46,426 bases of DNA. Source: JAIBJP01 sp035639875. Its GTDB lineage: Bacteria; Actinomycetota; Thermoleophilia; Gaiellales; Gaiellaceae. The position numbers were made by a program, and so were the translations under genes. The DNA is taken from NCBI GenBank assembly GCA_035639875.1, contig DASQXE010000080.1, forward strand, positions 1 to 46,426. Reading direction: 5' to 3'. Positions 23,062 through 31,434 of this stretch are shown piece after piece (within the stretch, counting starts at the first letter, position 1; the number at the start of each line of letters is the position of its first letter). The notes under the pieces were generated by a model. That model searched no databases. It saw only the letters and a list, made by a program, of their open reading frames with translations, and was not told the origin of the DNA.

Positions 23062-23868
23062 GTGCACGCAAAGCTGGCGGAACGGGTCGAGCGGGTCGCC
23101 CAAGACGATCGTCACGGCGCGAGCTGGCTCGCGAAGGAGGCCGTTGAAGCTGTCAGCGAGGCGGTCGATCTCGGCGAGGACCCGTTCGAGGTCGGCCGGC
23201 GGATGATCGAGGCGCGCCCGGCCATGGGCGCGATCGCGGGCGCGCTCGGGCGCGTTCTCGCCGCCGGACGGTCACCCGAGCAAATCGCCGAGGAGGCACG
23301 GGCGCTGGTCGCGGCCCGGGAAAGGGCTTCGAAGGCGATCGCCGTCCTCATCCAGCCCTACATCGAAGGCGTCGTTCTGACCCACTCGGCGTCCTCGACT
23401 GTGCGCGAGGTGCTCCTGCACACGCCGCCCGACCGTGTCGTCTGTACCGTCTCGGAGCCCGTTGGCGAAGGGCGTGAGCTGGCCGACGACCTGCGCAGCG
23501 CCGGCCTCACCGTCGAGCTGATCGACGACCCCGATGCCGAGCACGCCGCGGGGACGGTCAACCTCGTCCTTGTCGGCGCCGACACGGTCTTCCGCGACGG
23601 CTCCCTCGTCAACAAGATCGGGACTGCCGGCATGGCGAAGGCCGCCAAAGACGCAGGCGTGCCGGTCTTCGTCGCCTGTGAGGTGATCAAGCTCGCCCCC
23701 GAGGACCCATGGGAGCCGGACGAGGAGCGCTTCGACCTGACGCCGTCCGAGTACATCGACATGTTCGTCACCGAGGAGGGGCCGTGTCCTCCCTCGGAGA
23801 TCGCGTCGATCATCGACCGCACGCCCTTCCTTCGGCAGGGCTACGAGCTGCTGCGCGGCGCGTCCTGA
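23062..23868 (+). CDS. eIF2B-like / sugar-phosphate isomerase superfamily protein (268 aa)
   Basis: IF-2B family (eIF2B alpha/beta/delta, MtnA, ribose-1,5-bisphosphate isomerase). N-terminal helical part to about residue 100, then GVVLTHSASSTVREVL (103-118), VVCTVSEPVGEGREL (127-140) and the signature LVGADTVFRDGSLVNKIGTAGMA (170-191 region) with Asp174, followed by PVFVACEVIKLAP. In MtnA and R15P isomerase a catalytic Cys sits in the block corresponding to THSASSTV; here that block has no Cys, as in eIF2B regulatory subunits. It is also shorter than MtnA (about 340). It may therefore bind a sugar phosphate or nucleotide without isomerising it. GTG start with GGAGG 5 nt before. It converges on the GT4 gene with a 28-nt overlap. 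Confidence 0.8.
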   Translation: MHAKLAERVERVAQDDRHGASWLAKEAVEAVSEAVDLGEDPFEVGRRMIEARPAMGAIAGALGRVLAAGRSPEQIAEEARALVAARERASKAIAVLIQPYIEGVVLTHSASSTVREVLLHTPPDRVVCTVSEPVGEGRELADDLRSAGLTVELIDDPDAEHAAGTVNLVLVGADTVFRDGSLVNKIGTAGMAKAAKDAGVPVFVACEVIKLAPEDPWEPDEERFDLTPSEYIDMFVTEEGPCPPSEIASIIDRTPFLRQGYELLRGAS

Positions 23869-25052
23869 GACCGGGCGCCGCATTCGACGAAACGAGCGAG
23901 CAGCTCGCGGGTGATCCGTTCGACGGAAAAATCGTCTTCGACGCGCTTGCGGCCGCGCTCCGCCACGGCCTGCGCCAGAGCTGGATCTTCGGAAAGCAAC
24001 GCTAGCGCTTCCGCGAGCGCCTCGGGATCGGCGGGCGGCACGAGCAGGCCGGCGCCGTCGCCAAGAAGCTCCGGGATCCCGCCGACCTCGGTGGCAACGG
24101 CGGGCAGCCCGCAGCCCAGCGCCTCGATGAGGGACACAGGGATCCCTTCGAGCTGACCGTCGGCCGTCACGATGCTGGCGAGTGCGGTCGCGCCCCATCT
24201 GCCGCCGCGCATGTCGCTGAGCAGTGTCTCGTGCGAGACGCGGCCGAGAAAGACGACCTCGTCCGCCAGACGGAGGTCGAGAACCTTCTGTCGAAGCTCC
24301 GCCTCGAGAGGGCCCTCGCCGGCGAGTTCGAGACGCAGCGGGACGCCGCGCTCGCGCAAGAGCCCGACCGCCTCGAGCAGGAAGACATGTCCTTTCTTCT
24401 CCACGAAGCGGGCGGCAGTCAGGACGCGGAGCGGCTCGCCGGCGCGCTGCTCGAGTGGTCGCGGCAGCGCGAGGCGGACGCCCATGTGCAGGACCCACGG
24501 CGCCGAGCCCGCGTTCCCGACGAGCACGCTCAGCTCCTGCGCCCCATGTGCGCTGATCGCGCGCACGAAGCAGGCTCGGGCGGCCTTCGCGCGCAGGAGG
24601 TTGTCCTCGGCGATGTCCCACCGATGCGCGGTGAGGCTCCAGGGGATGCCGGCGATCTCGGCCGCGACCATGGCGACTGTCGAGGTCGTGCTCGCCCAGT
24701 GGGCATGGAGATGGTCGGCGCCGAGCCCCCGCGCATAGTGGCCGAGCCAGAGGCCCTTCGGGAAGACGGCGATGTTCTTCACGAGGATCCGGAGGTCGCG
24801 GCTGCCGAGGACGAGCAGGAAGGCTCGGGCGGTCCGGAGCGGCTCTCTCGCGAGCTCGGCCAGGGCGGCTCGCAAGACCGCCGGGGGGGAGGCTCGAAGC
24901 GTCCTTCCCAACAGCTCGCGTGCGTCCGCGTGGACGACCCCTCCCCGGCCTCGCACCGGGACGATCGTCACGTCGCAGCCGTCCTCGACGAGCTGGGCTA
25001 TCTCAGGGACGATGAACGGCTCCCCGTCGCCAAAGGGGAGCCGAGCGGTCAC
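23841..25052 (-). CDS. GT4 glycosyltransferase (about 403 aa)
   Basis: GT-B fold. ADHLHAHWASTTSTVAMVA near residue 112 and IPWSLTAHRWDIAEDNLL near 136 belong to the acceptor domain; the donor domain shows LRVLTAARFVEKKGHVFLLE, LELAGEGPLEAELR, and the GT4 E-x7-E in DGQLEGIPVSLIEALGCGLP followed by AVATEVGGIPEL. The first usual start is GTG 25052, but the frame is open upstream and reads LRVVYV just before VTARLPFG, which completes the normal first beta strand, so the true start may be a CTG at 25067. It follows the beta-propeller gene by 31 nt and probably shares its transcript. Its last 28 nt overlap the convergent eIF2B-like gene. Confidence 0.9.
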   Translation of the reverse strand: MTARLPFGDGEPFIVPEIAQLVEDGCDVTIVPVRGRGGVVHADARELLGRTLRASPPAVLRAALAELAREPLRTARAFLLVLGSRDLRILVKNIAVFPKGLWLGHYARGLGADHLHAHWASTTSTVAMVAAEIAGIPWSLTAHRWDIAEDNLLRAKAARACFVRAISAHGAQELSVLVGNAGSAPWVLHMGVRLALPRPLEQRAGEPLRVLTAARFVEKKGHVFLLEAVGLLRERGVPLRLELAGEGPLEAELRQKVLDLRLADEVVFLGRVSHETLLSDMRGGRWGATALASIVTADGQLEGIPVSLIEALGCGLPAVATEVGGIPELLGDGAGLLVPPADPEALAEALALLSEDPALAQAVAERGRKRVEDDFSVERITRELLARFVECGARSQDAPRSSS

Positions 25053-25083
25053 GTAGACGACTCGCAGCCGGCGTTCAGCGTCG

Positions 25084-26325
25084 TTAGTCAGAGAGCGCGT
25101 ACACCTTCGACTGCCCGACGAGGTACGTCTGCGTCTCGTCGGCCACGAGCGGTGTGTACCTCCCGTCCGGAAACGTCCAGACGACCTTGCCCGAGCGGAC
25201 GTTGAGCGCGTAGGTCTTGTGGCCGAACGTGGAGAAGTAGATGAGCCCGGCCATCACCGTGGGCGAGCCGGAGACGGGCCCGTTAGCAGCGAACGACCAC
25301 TTCACGTCTCCAGTCGCCGCGTCGAGCGCGTAGAAGTGGTGATCGTACGAGCCGAAGAACACGGTGCGGTCGGCGACTGCGGCGGACGAGTAGACATACC
25401 CGCCCGTCCCTTTGGCCCACAGGAGATGACCGCTATGGGCGCCGAACGCGTAGACCTTGCCATCTGTGTTGCCGACGTAGACCCGGCCGTAGGCCACGGC
25501 CGGAGTCGCGTAGAAGTTGCCGCTCCCGAAGAGCCCCGACTGGCCTTTGCTCGACCAAAGCCGCTTGCCCGTGCGCGCGTCCAGTGCGTACACCTTGCCG
25601 TCGTAGGAGCCGGTGTAGATCGTCCCGTGCCAGAGGGCGGGACCTCCCTTGACGGCGTCGCCCGTCTGGAACGACCAGCGCACCCGCCCGGTCTTCGCGT
25701 CGAGCGCGTAGAGCCGGCGATCGAACGTCCCGAAATAGAGGATGCCGTTTGCGAGGAGGGGCGACGACTCGACCGCACCGGTCTTGAAGCGCCAAAGATC
25801 CTGGCCGGTCTGCGCGTCGATGGCGAGCAACAGCCCGGTCGATGGGCCCGGCTTCTTCCCCGGCCGGTTCATCAGCGGCTGGTACACGACTCCGTCCCCG
25901 ACCGCGGGCGAGGCGGCGCTGACGTAGCCGAGCTCTCGCGACCAGACGCCCTTGCCCGTTTTCGCATCGACGGCGAAGAACGTGCCGCGGATGGTGGCGA
26001 AGTAGAGGCGGCCGTACGCGATGACGGGTGGAAACTCGACGAGCGAGTGCGCGCGGACGATCCAGACCCGGTGATAAGGCGGGCGATGGTGGAAGTCGAT
26101 TGCGTCACGCGTGCGATCCGGGGTCAAGCCGTAGATCGGCCACGGCTCGGTTTCCACCGCTTGCCGGGCGCGGGTAGTCGTCGGCTCGGTGGTGATGAAC
26201 TCGTTCGTCGAGGAGCCGCGGATGTCGCGCGTCTCACGGTTGTTCCACCACCACGCCGCCCCGGCCCCGGCCGCGCCGACCAAGAGGAGCACGAGGAGCG
26301 CGAGGAGGACACGCCGCCGCGTCAC
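25084..26325 (-). CDS. Membrane-anchored PQQ-type beta-propeller protein (413 aa)
   Basis: Extracytoplasmic repeat protein. N-terminal signal anchor RRRVLLALLVLLLVGAAGAG is followed by a Thr-rich linker, then at least seven repeats of the form LYALDAKTGRVRWSFQTG / KVYALDARTGKRLW / HFYALDAATGDVKWSF, the tryptophan-docking repeats of PQQ_2/PQQ-like propellers. No PQQ-dehydrogenase catalytic Asp/Glu set is visible, so a scaffold or ligand-binding role is likelier than an enzyme. It begins with GTG 26325, preceded by GGAGG at 5 nt, and its start overlaps the stop of the lipoprotein paralogue (GTGA). Both begin their mature part with WP.YG...R, which suggests gene duplication. Confidence 0.88.
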   Translation of the reverse strand: MTRRRVLLALLVLLLVGAAGAGAAWWWNNRETRDIRGSSTNEFITTEPTTTRARQAVETEPWPIYGLTPDRTRDAIDFHHRPPYHRVWIVRAHSLVEFPPVIAYGRLYFATIRGTFFAVDAKTGKGVWSRELGYVSAASPAVGDGVVYQPLMNRPGKKPGPSTGLLLAIDAQTGQDLWRFKTGAVESSPLLANGILYFGTFDRRLYALDAKTGRVRWSFQTGDAVKGGPALWHGTIYTGSYDGKVYALDARTGKRLWSSKGQSGLFGSGNFYATPAVAYGRVYVGNTDGKVYAFGAHSGHLLWAKGTGGYVYSSAAVADRTVFFGSYDHHFYALDAATGDVKWSFAANGPVSGSPTVMAGLIYFSTFGHKTYALNVRSGKVVWTFPDGRYTPLVADETQTYLVGQSKVYALSD

Positions 26326-27749
26326 GCCTTCCTCCGCTTCGGCACGACCGCCCAGATCCCGCTGCCGCCGTGCATGAGCAGCCGCGCTCCGTTGCCGGAG
26401 ACGGGCACGTACCTGGCGTGGTGGAAATGCCAGAGGGTCCGCCCCGTGCGCCAGTGCCATGCAGTGATCCGGCCTTCCAGCGTTCCCGCGTAGAGCACGC
26501 CGGCGACGATCTGGACGGCGCCGGACACGCGGCCGCCCGTCGGCCGGCTCCAGAGGATGCGCCCCGAGCGCGCGGCCGCGCAGTAGACGCGGCCCGCGTA
26601 CGTTCCGAAGTAGACGCGATGCCGGAAGAAGGCCGGCGACGAGTAGAGATAGGCCCCGACCGGGATTCGCCAGAGGAGTCGGCCGCTGCGGGCGGAGAGC
26701 GCGGACAGCCCCGAGAAGACGGAAGGCACAAACACGCGCTCGCCGGCGACGGCCACGGTCCCGTATACCCTGGTCCCGGCGCTCCCTCTCCAGATCACCC
26801 GGCCGGTGCGCGCGTTGAGGGCGAAGACGCGGCCGGCGTAGTCGCCGAAGTAGAGCCGGTTGCCGACGAGCGCCGCGCTCGACGTGATCTTGGCGCCGCC
26901 CCTGAAGATCCAGCGCGGGCGGCGCCGGTCGAGGTCGAGGGCGTAGACGTTGCCGTTCGTCGCCCCGAAATACGCGATCCCGTTCCGAACGACCGGCGAG
27001 GGCTCGGCGAGACCCGTGTGGTAACGCCAGCGCACGCGGCCGTGGGCCATGGAGAGGATGGTGACGTCGCCCGGGACCATCGACGTCGTGACGAGGATAC
27101 GCCGCTTCGGGTCGACGGCGGGCGAGGAGGCCATCAGCCTGCCGACGCGCTTGCGCCACATGAGGTGACCGTTCTTCATCGAGAGCGCGCGAAGCCAGCC
27201 GCGGCCGTTGTTGACGTAGGCGACGCCGTCCCAGACGACCGCCGGGAACTCGACGAGTCCGTGCAACCGGCGCTTCCAGACCACCCGGAACGGGGGCCTG
27301 AGCCGGATGGCCGGATGCACCTGGGTGCGCGCCGGGTTGGCGCCGTACATCGGCCACTGGAGCGCCGGGCGCCAGATCGGGACCGTCTGGACGAGCCGTC
27401 CACGGAAATCGACGCGCACGGTGCGCGGCTCGTACCCGCGAGCGGAAACGCGAGCTCGAACCCGGCGTCCCGGGGAGTCGAACCGAACCATGCCGCCGTC
27501 GTCAACGGTTCCCCGCACTCCCGCGGACACCACGAGCGCACCGGCGACGCTCTTCGACGTATCTCCGTCGATCACGCGAATCGCAGCTTGTGGGACGGGT
27601 GGAGGCGCCGGTGCCGCCCTCGCGGGGACCTGCTGGCCAGCCGGCTCGGCCGCGCTCTCCTTCTTCCCGTGTTCGCAGCCGGCGACGACCAAGGCGAGCA
27701 TGGCCGCGGCAGCGGCCGCGAGACCCCATTTTCGACGAACGCGAGACAT
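26322..27749 (-). CDS. PQQ-type beta-propeller lipoprotein with N-terminal CarboxypepD_reg-like domain (475 aa)
   Basis: Signal peptide with lipobox LALVVAGC (Cys25), so it is likely lipid-anchored on the outer membrane face. A Pro/Ala linker (residues 30-53) leads to a ~70-residue beta-sandwich-like region (AAIRVIDGDTSKSVAGALVV, GYEPRTVRVDFRG), then WPMYGANPARTQ and about seven propeller repeats (VYALDLDRRRPRW, VFALNARTGRVIW, LSALSARSGRLLW, ITAWHWRTGRTLW). The Arg-rich composition is unusual. The ATG at 27749 has GAGG immediately upstream and TACTCT at 27767-27772. Its stop overlaps the GTG of the second propeller. In a glycan locus the pair may hold or sense surface polymer; that is inference. 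Confidence 0.88.
   Translation of the reverse strand: MSRVRRKWGLAAAAAAMLALVVAGCEHGKKESAAEPAGQQVPARAAPAPPPVPQAAIRVIDGDTSKSVAGALVVSAGVRGTVDDGGMVRFDSPGRRVRARVSARGYEPRTVRVDFRGRLVQTVPIWRPALQWPMYGANPARTQVHPAIRLRPPFRVVWKRRLHGLVEFPAVVWDGVAYVNNGRGWLRALSMKNGHLMWRKRVGRLMASSPAVDPKRRILVTTSMVPGDVTILSMAHGRVRWRYHTGLAEPSPVVRNGIAYFGATNGNVYALDLDRRRPRWIFRGGAKITSSAALVGNRLYFGDYAGRVFALNARTGRVIWRGSAGTRVYGTVAVAGERVFVPSVFSGLSALSARSGRLLWRIPVGAYLYSSPAFFRHRVYFGTYAGRVYCAAARSGRILWSRPTGGRVSGAVQIVAGVLYAGTLEGRITAWHWRTGRTLWHFHHARYVPVSGNGARLLMHGGSGIWAVVPKRRKA
26331..26335 (-). promoter_or_regulatory. RBS that fixes the GTG start of the second beta-propeller
   Basis: GGAGG, 5 nt before GTG 26325, inside the 3' end of the lipoprotein gene. 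It rules out the much longer upstream reading of this frame, which is a shadow of the lipoprotein gene. Confidence 0.65.
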
Positions 27750-27838
27750 CCTCAGACTGGCCGGTCAGAGTACCGATGCCCCAGGAGCGCAAGGCTTTGC
27801 AGGCGACCCGAGGCCAGCCGGGGTTCCACCCCCGACCC

Positions 27839-27844
27839 TATGAT
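27839..27844 (+). promoter_or_regulatory. -10 box of the NeuD/PglD-like gene
   Basis: TATGAT, 6 nt before GTG 27851. It supports a leaderless transcript starting at or next to the GTG and argues against the in-frame ATG at 27776. Confidence 0.55.
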
Positions 27845-27850
27845 CGCGCC

Positions 27851-28522
27851 GTGCGCGCGGCATCACGGGAAGGCGGCCAACCGATCGTGGGGATCGGTGC
27901 GGGTGGTCACGCCAAGTCCGTCCTCGAAGCAATTCGCTCGACAGACGAGTTCGAGGTAGTGGCCCTCGTGGACGACGATCCGTCACGGGCTGGAAGCGAT
28001 GTGCTGGGCTTTCCCGTCGAGCCGTCGAATGCGCTCGAGCGCCTGCGCTCCGACGGAGTCGCACACGGATTCGTCGGAGTCGGAGGCTTCGGGGGCTCGA
28101 CGCGCAGCCCCGTGTTCGAAAGGCTGGTCGCCGCCGGCTTCGAGCTTCCGCAGATCGTCCATGCGTCCGCGCACGTGTCCCCGTGGGCCCGTCTCGGGCG
28201 CGGTACGCAGGTGTTCGCCGGCGCGGTCGTGAACGCAGGGGCGGATATCGGCGAGGACGTCATTGTGAACACGGCTGCCGTCGTGGAGCACGATTGCCGC
28301 ATCTCGGACCACGTTCACATCGCTCCGGGCGTGCTCCTCGCCGGGCTCGCCGCGGTCGGCGAGGGCACCCACGTCGGGCTCGGCGCCGCAGTACTTGAAG
28401 GCGTACGAATAGGGCGGGAGGCATTCGTAGCGGCTGGCGCGGTCGTCGTCCGGGACGTCCCAGACGGAGTGCGCGTCGCCGGCGTGCCCGCACGCGAACT
28501 CCCGAAGGACGAGGCTAGCTAG
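27851..28522 (+). CDS. NeuD/PglD-family sugar O-/N-acetyltransferase (223 aa)
   Basis: Transfers an acetyl group from acetyl-CoA to a sugar amine or hydroxyl; cytoplasmic trimer in known members. N-terminal nucleotide-sugar-binding domain with VGIGAGGHAKSVLEAI (residues 13-28) and VVALVDDDPSRAG. The C-terminal left-handed beta-helix of hexapeptide repeats (VFAGAVVNAGADIGEDVIVN, VGEGTHVGLGAAVLEGVRIG) contains VVEHDCRISDHVHIAPGV with the likely catalytic base His147. The GTG at 27851 is favoured by the TATGAT box. It is the natural partner of a sugar aminotransferase such as that at 18702-19835, although not in the same operon. It converges on the PglC-like gene. Confidence 0.88.
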   Translation: MRAASREGGQPIVGIGAGGHAKSVLEAIRSTDEFEVVALVDDDPSRAGSDVLGFPVEPSNALERLRSDGVAHGFVGVGGFGGSTRSPVFERLVAAGFELPQIVHASAHVSPWARLGRGTQVFAGAVVNAGADIGEDVIVNTAAVVEHDCRISDHVHIAPGVLLAGLAAVGEGTHVGLGAAVLEGVRIGREAFVAAGAVVVRDVPDGVRVAGVPARELPKDEAS

Positions 28523-28609
28523 GTCTCTGGGCGTCGCTCGCAAAAGAGGCAAGGGAGCGGGCCCGAGACAGTACAAAGAGGTACGGCGAGGGACCGCGAG
28601 CGCAGCATC

Positions 28610-28635
28610 CTGCCGCGAGCGACGTCAGGCGGCAG
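28610..28635. terminator. Hairpin between convergent genes
   Basis: CTGCCGC (28610-28616) / GCGGCAG (28629-28635), 7-bp stem, 12-nt loop, in the 159-nt gap between the NeuD-like and PglC-like genes. A second stem GCGGC/GCCGC is at 28653-28667. No U-tract follows either, so bidirectional termination is only likely by position. Confidence 0.3.
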
Positions 28636-28681
28636 GCGGAGCCGGGCTTCGCGCGGCTGCAAGCCGCCGCCGCCCAGAGGG

Positions 28682-29299
28682 CTAGCTAGGCCGTTCGCCC
28701 CAGTCGCCTTGTGCGTCGTCGTAGATCGAGCTCGGCTGGAAGAGCGTCTTCACGGTCGCGGCGACGATGCTCAGGTCGAGCGAGAACGAGCGGTGGTCGA
28801 CGTACCAGACGTCGAGCTTGATCCGTTCCGGCCACGAAAGCTCGTTGCGACCGGAGACCTGCGCCCAGCCCGTCACTCCCGGCAACACTTCGAGACGGCG
28901 GCGCTGGAAGTCGTCGTACCGCTCGACCTGGTAGCGAAGCGTCGGCCGTGGACCGACGATACTCATGTCGCCCCGCAGCACGTTCCAAACCTGCGGCAGC
29001 TCGTCGAGCGACCACCGACGGAGGAAAGCTCCAACCCGTGTGATGCGCGGGTCAGACTTCGAGATCAGGTAATCCGCAGGCTCGCCCGGCGGCGAATCGA
29101 CGAGCGTCCGGAATTTGACGATCTCGAAGGGGCGTCCGTGGCGTCCGATGCGCTCCTGCCGGAAGAAGAGGGGGCCGCGGCTTTCGAACTTGATCGCGGC
29201 GGCGATCGCTCCGAGAAGCGGCGCCGCGAGCACGCCCACCGACGACGCGACGGTGAGATCGAAAGCGCGCTTCGCGAGCTCGTATCGCCTGGTCGTCAT
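28682..29299 (-). CDS. PglC-like monotopic phosphoglycosyl transferase (205 aa)
   Basis: Initiates glycan assembly by moving a sugar 1-phosphate from a nucleotide sugar to polyprenyl phosphate. One N-terminal re-entrant membrane helix (DLTVASSVGVLAAPLLG, residues 14-30), then GPLFFRQERIGRHGRPFEIVKFRT (42-65 region), the catalytic Asp99-Glu100 in WSLDELPQVWNVLRGDMS, VGPRPT, and PGVTGWAQVSGRNELSW. At 205 residues it lacks the four extra helices of WbaP/WcaJ types, matching PglC. The ATG overlaps the stop of the GT2 gene by 4 nt; it is last in the operon with the two GT2 genes and a UPF0104 gene (32433-28682). Sugar unknown. Confidence 0.93.
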   Translation of the reverse strand: MTTRRYELAKRAFDLTVASSVGVLAAPLLGAIAAAIKFESRGPLFFRQERIGRHGRPFEIVKFRTLVDSPPGEPADYLISKSDPRITRVGAFLRRWSLDELPQVWNVLRGDMSIVGPRPTLRYQVERYDDFQRRRLEVLPGVTGWAQVSGRNELSWPERIKLDVWYVDHRSFSLDLSIVAATVKTLFQPSSIYDDAQGDWGERPS

Positions 29300-30429
29300 T
29301 GGTCCACCCGTTCAGGCGTCCACATGACCTGAGGGCCGCGGCCGAGGACCCGCGCGAGCCCGGCTACCGAGGACGCATTCACGACGACGTAGTACCAGGC
29401 CGGGCTGGCGAGCGGGATGCGATTCGGGGCCCGGCGGCCGGCGAGGGCAAGCGCGAGGAACGCGACCTGAAGGCCGAGAAGCGCGCGCGCGGCCCGGCTC
29501 CGCGGGGCGAGCAGGGTACTGGAGGCGAGCAAGACGAGATGCAGGGGACCGCTCGAGTACCGAAGCAGCCGGTGGGAGAGCAGGGCGATGAAATAAAGCG
29601 GCGGCTGGCCGCGCGGATCGAGCATCCCGCCCCGCAGGATCTCCCACCAGGCGCGCGAGAGCATGCGCACCTTGCGCGACCACTCCTCCTCGGTCGTGGC
29701 GGCGGCCGGCTCCCGAGCGCGGGCGCCCGGTTCGTACACGGCCCGCAAACCTCGGCGGCGCAACCGAAAGGGCAACCCGATGTCGTGGCTGTGCCCGGGC
29801 TCGAGCTCGAGAAAGGCCGAGCGGCGAACCGCGTAGATGGCTCCGTTTCCCGCGGTGACCGAGCCGCACGCCGACTCCTGCTCGCGCAGCCAGAGCTCGA
29901 AGGTCCAGTACAGGCCTTCTTGGTTGTCTCCTGCGGGCGCATCATCGAGCTCCAGCCGCCCGCACACGTAGCCGACCTCGGGGTCGGCCAGGTTGCGCAC
30001 GAGGTGCCGCAACGCATCCGGCTCCCACAGCGAGTTGGCGTCGGAGAAGGCGACGACGTCGCCGCCCGTCGCCGCGACCGCGGCATTCTGCGCTGCCACC
30101 TTCCCGGCCCGCGGGAGGTCGAGCAGCCGCACCCCCCGGGCCGAATAGCGCTCGACGACTTCACGGGTGCCGTCGTCCGATCCGTCGGAGGCCACGACGA
30201 TCTCGAGGCGCTCGGCTGGGTAGTCGACGCGGAGGGCGTTCTCGAGGCGCTCTCTGAGCACCCCCTCCTCGTTGTGGGCGGAGACGATCAGGGTGGTGTC
30301 CGGCGCGAACCTCTCGTCACGACGGGGCTCGTAGCGCCGCAGGCGCGCCGCGGCGGCGGCTGCGAGCGGATAGCCCACGTACGCCCAGCCGATGAGGGCG
30401 AGCGAAGCCCACATCGTCTTCCTGAGCAT
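29296..30429 (-). CDS. Membrane-anchored GT2 glycosyltransferase (377 aa)
   Basis: N-terminal membrane segment (MWASLALIGWAYVGYPLAAA), a GT-A domain and C-terminal membrane segments (LLGLQVAFLALALAG and others). The GT-A part has TTLIVSAHNEEGVLRERL, VASDGSDDGT and VVAFSDANSLWEPDAL, so the metal site is SDAN rather than DxD. GNGAIYAVRR and VRMLSRAWWEILRGG follow, the last resembling the (Q/R)xxRW block of processive GT2 enzymes. Enzymes of this shape elongate extracellular polysaccharides. The ATG shares one base with the stop of the preceding GT2 gene (TGATG), and the end overlaps the PglC-like gene by 4 nt. Confidence 0.9.
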   Translation of the reverse strand: MLRKTMWASLALIGWAYVGYPLAAAAAARLRRYEPRRDERFAPDTTLIVSAHNEEGVLRERLENALRVDYPAERLEIVVASDGSDDGTREVVERYSARGVRLLDLPRAGKVAAQNAAVAATGGDVVAFSDANSLWEPDALRHLVRNLADPEVGYVCGRLELDDAPAGDNQEGLYWTFELWLREQESACGSVTAGNGAIYAVRRSAFLELEPGHSHDIGLPFRLRRRGLRAVYEPGARAREPAAATTEEEWSRKVRMLSRAWWEILRGGMLDPRGQPPLYFIALLSHRLLRYSSGPLHLVLLASSTLLAPRSRAARALLGLQVAFLALALAGRRAPNRIPLASPAWYYVVVNASSVAGLARVLGRGPQVMWTPERVDQ

Positions 30430-31412
30430 CAGCTTTCCATCCTCGCGGTCCGCGCTCGTTCGGCCGCGGGGTCGATCAACCCCCGGCCGCGCGCCTGCTC
30501 CCAGGCGCCCGCGATCATCCCGGTCACGTAGCCCCGGTCGCGGGTCTGGATCGCCTTCCCGACCATGAGCAGGAACGTGCCGAGCAAGGCCCACCAGAGA
30601 GCGGCCCTGTACGGAAGGGTCTGCGGCATGTGCTTCCGGTGCAGATAAAGCTGGTTCGCGAGGCTCATGCGCTGCAGCTCGAAGGGCGACAGCCGCTGCG
30701 AGGCCGTCTTGCGGTGGTCGACGCGCGCCTTCGGTGTCTGCACGAGGACGTAGCCGCGTTTGGTGATCCGATAGGAGAAGTCGGCGTCCTCCCTGAACGC
30801 GAACCCGGCCAGGTTCTCGTCGAAACGCTCATGCTCGAAGACCTCTCTCCGAAAGGACATGAACCAGCCGACGAACGTCTCGACGCGGCGTACGTCGGCC
30901 AGCGTGACCGCATCCTCGCTGAAGAATCCGCGCCGAACTCGCCCGCTGGCCTCGGGCCACCAGCCGCCCATGCCGAAGAACCGTCGCCAAACGACCGACA
31001 GGCGGCTCGGAATCGGCGGCCGGAGCCAAACGCCGCGCACACCCCCGAGCTCCGGACCCCAGCGTCCATACTCAGCCAGGATCTCCTCGTGCACGTCCGG
31101 GGCCATCTGGACGTCGTCGTCGATCAGGAAAACGGGATCGCCCGTGGTGAGGTCGATCCCCACGTTGCGCTGCACTGGGAGACCGCGCGGCGCGGGGTGG
31201 ACGTAGTCGAGCTCGATACCCGCCTCCGCGCACAGGCGCTCGATGTCCGCACGCGCCGGCGCGTCGTCGCTCGAGTCGACGACGCACAGCTCCCTGGGCA
31301 GCACCGTTTGGTCGACGAGGCTCTGGACTGCTTCCAGCAGATGATGGGGCCGGTTGCGTGTGGCGATGATGAAGCACGAGCGTGCGCGCGGTCTCTGCGG
31401 CTCGTCGCTCAT
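30429..31412 (-). CDS. GT2 glycosyltransferase (327 aa)
   Basis: GT-A fold: CFIIATRNRPHHLLEAVQSL (residues 13-32), ELCVVDSSDDAPARADI (42-57), PRGLPVQRNVGIDLTTGD, and the metal site VFLIDDDVQMAPDV. The acceptor part has SFRREVFEHERFDENLAGF and the EDADFSYRITKRGY block that contains the catalytic Asp of inverting GT2 enzymes. A hydrophobic stretch near residue 270-285 (ALWWALLGTFLLMVG) may associate with the membrane. It resembles rhamnosyl- or galactofuranosyl-type enzymes, but the donor is not readable. It follows the UPF0104 gene by 22 nt and is translationally coupled to the next GT2. Confidence 0.9.
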   Translation of the reverse strand: MSDEPQRPRARSCFIIATRNRPHHLLEAVQSLVDQTVLPRELCVVDSSDDAPARADIERLCAEAGIELDYVHPAPRGLPVQRNVGIDLTTGDPVFLIDDDVQMAPDVHEEILAEYGRWGPELGGVRGVWLRPPIPSRLSVVWRRFFGMGGWWPEASGRVRRGFFSEDAVTLADVRRVETFVGWFMSFRREVFEHERFDENLAGFAFREDADFSYRITKRGYVLVQTPKARVDHRKTASQRLSPFELQRMSLANQLYLHRKHMPQTLPYRAALWWALLGTFLLMVGKAIQTRDRGYVTGMIAGAWEQARGRGLIDPAAERARTARMES

Positions 31413-31434
31413 GCACCCGGGGGATTGCGACGGC

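Noticed and set aside
27590..27850. N-terminal extension of the NeuD-like protein
   Set aside because: Arg/Pro-rich shadow of the divergent lipoprotein gene; TATGAT 6 nt before GTG 27851 and the PglD-type N-terminus argue for the shorter form.
26370..27959. Plus-strand open frame of more than 500 codons over the propeller genes
   Set aside because: Shadow of the lipoprotein gene, which has a signal peptide, lipobox and repeats on the minus strand.
28514..28690. Direct repeat GCTAGCTAGG at 28514-28523 and 28681-28690 as an attachment site
   Set aside because: Each copy is the Ala/Pro-Ser-stop end of a convergent gene using the palindromic AGCTAG; the same stop context recurs at 35134-35137, so it is coding coincidence.
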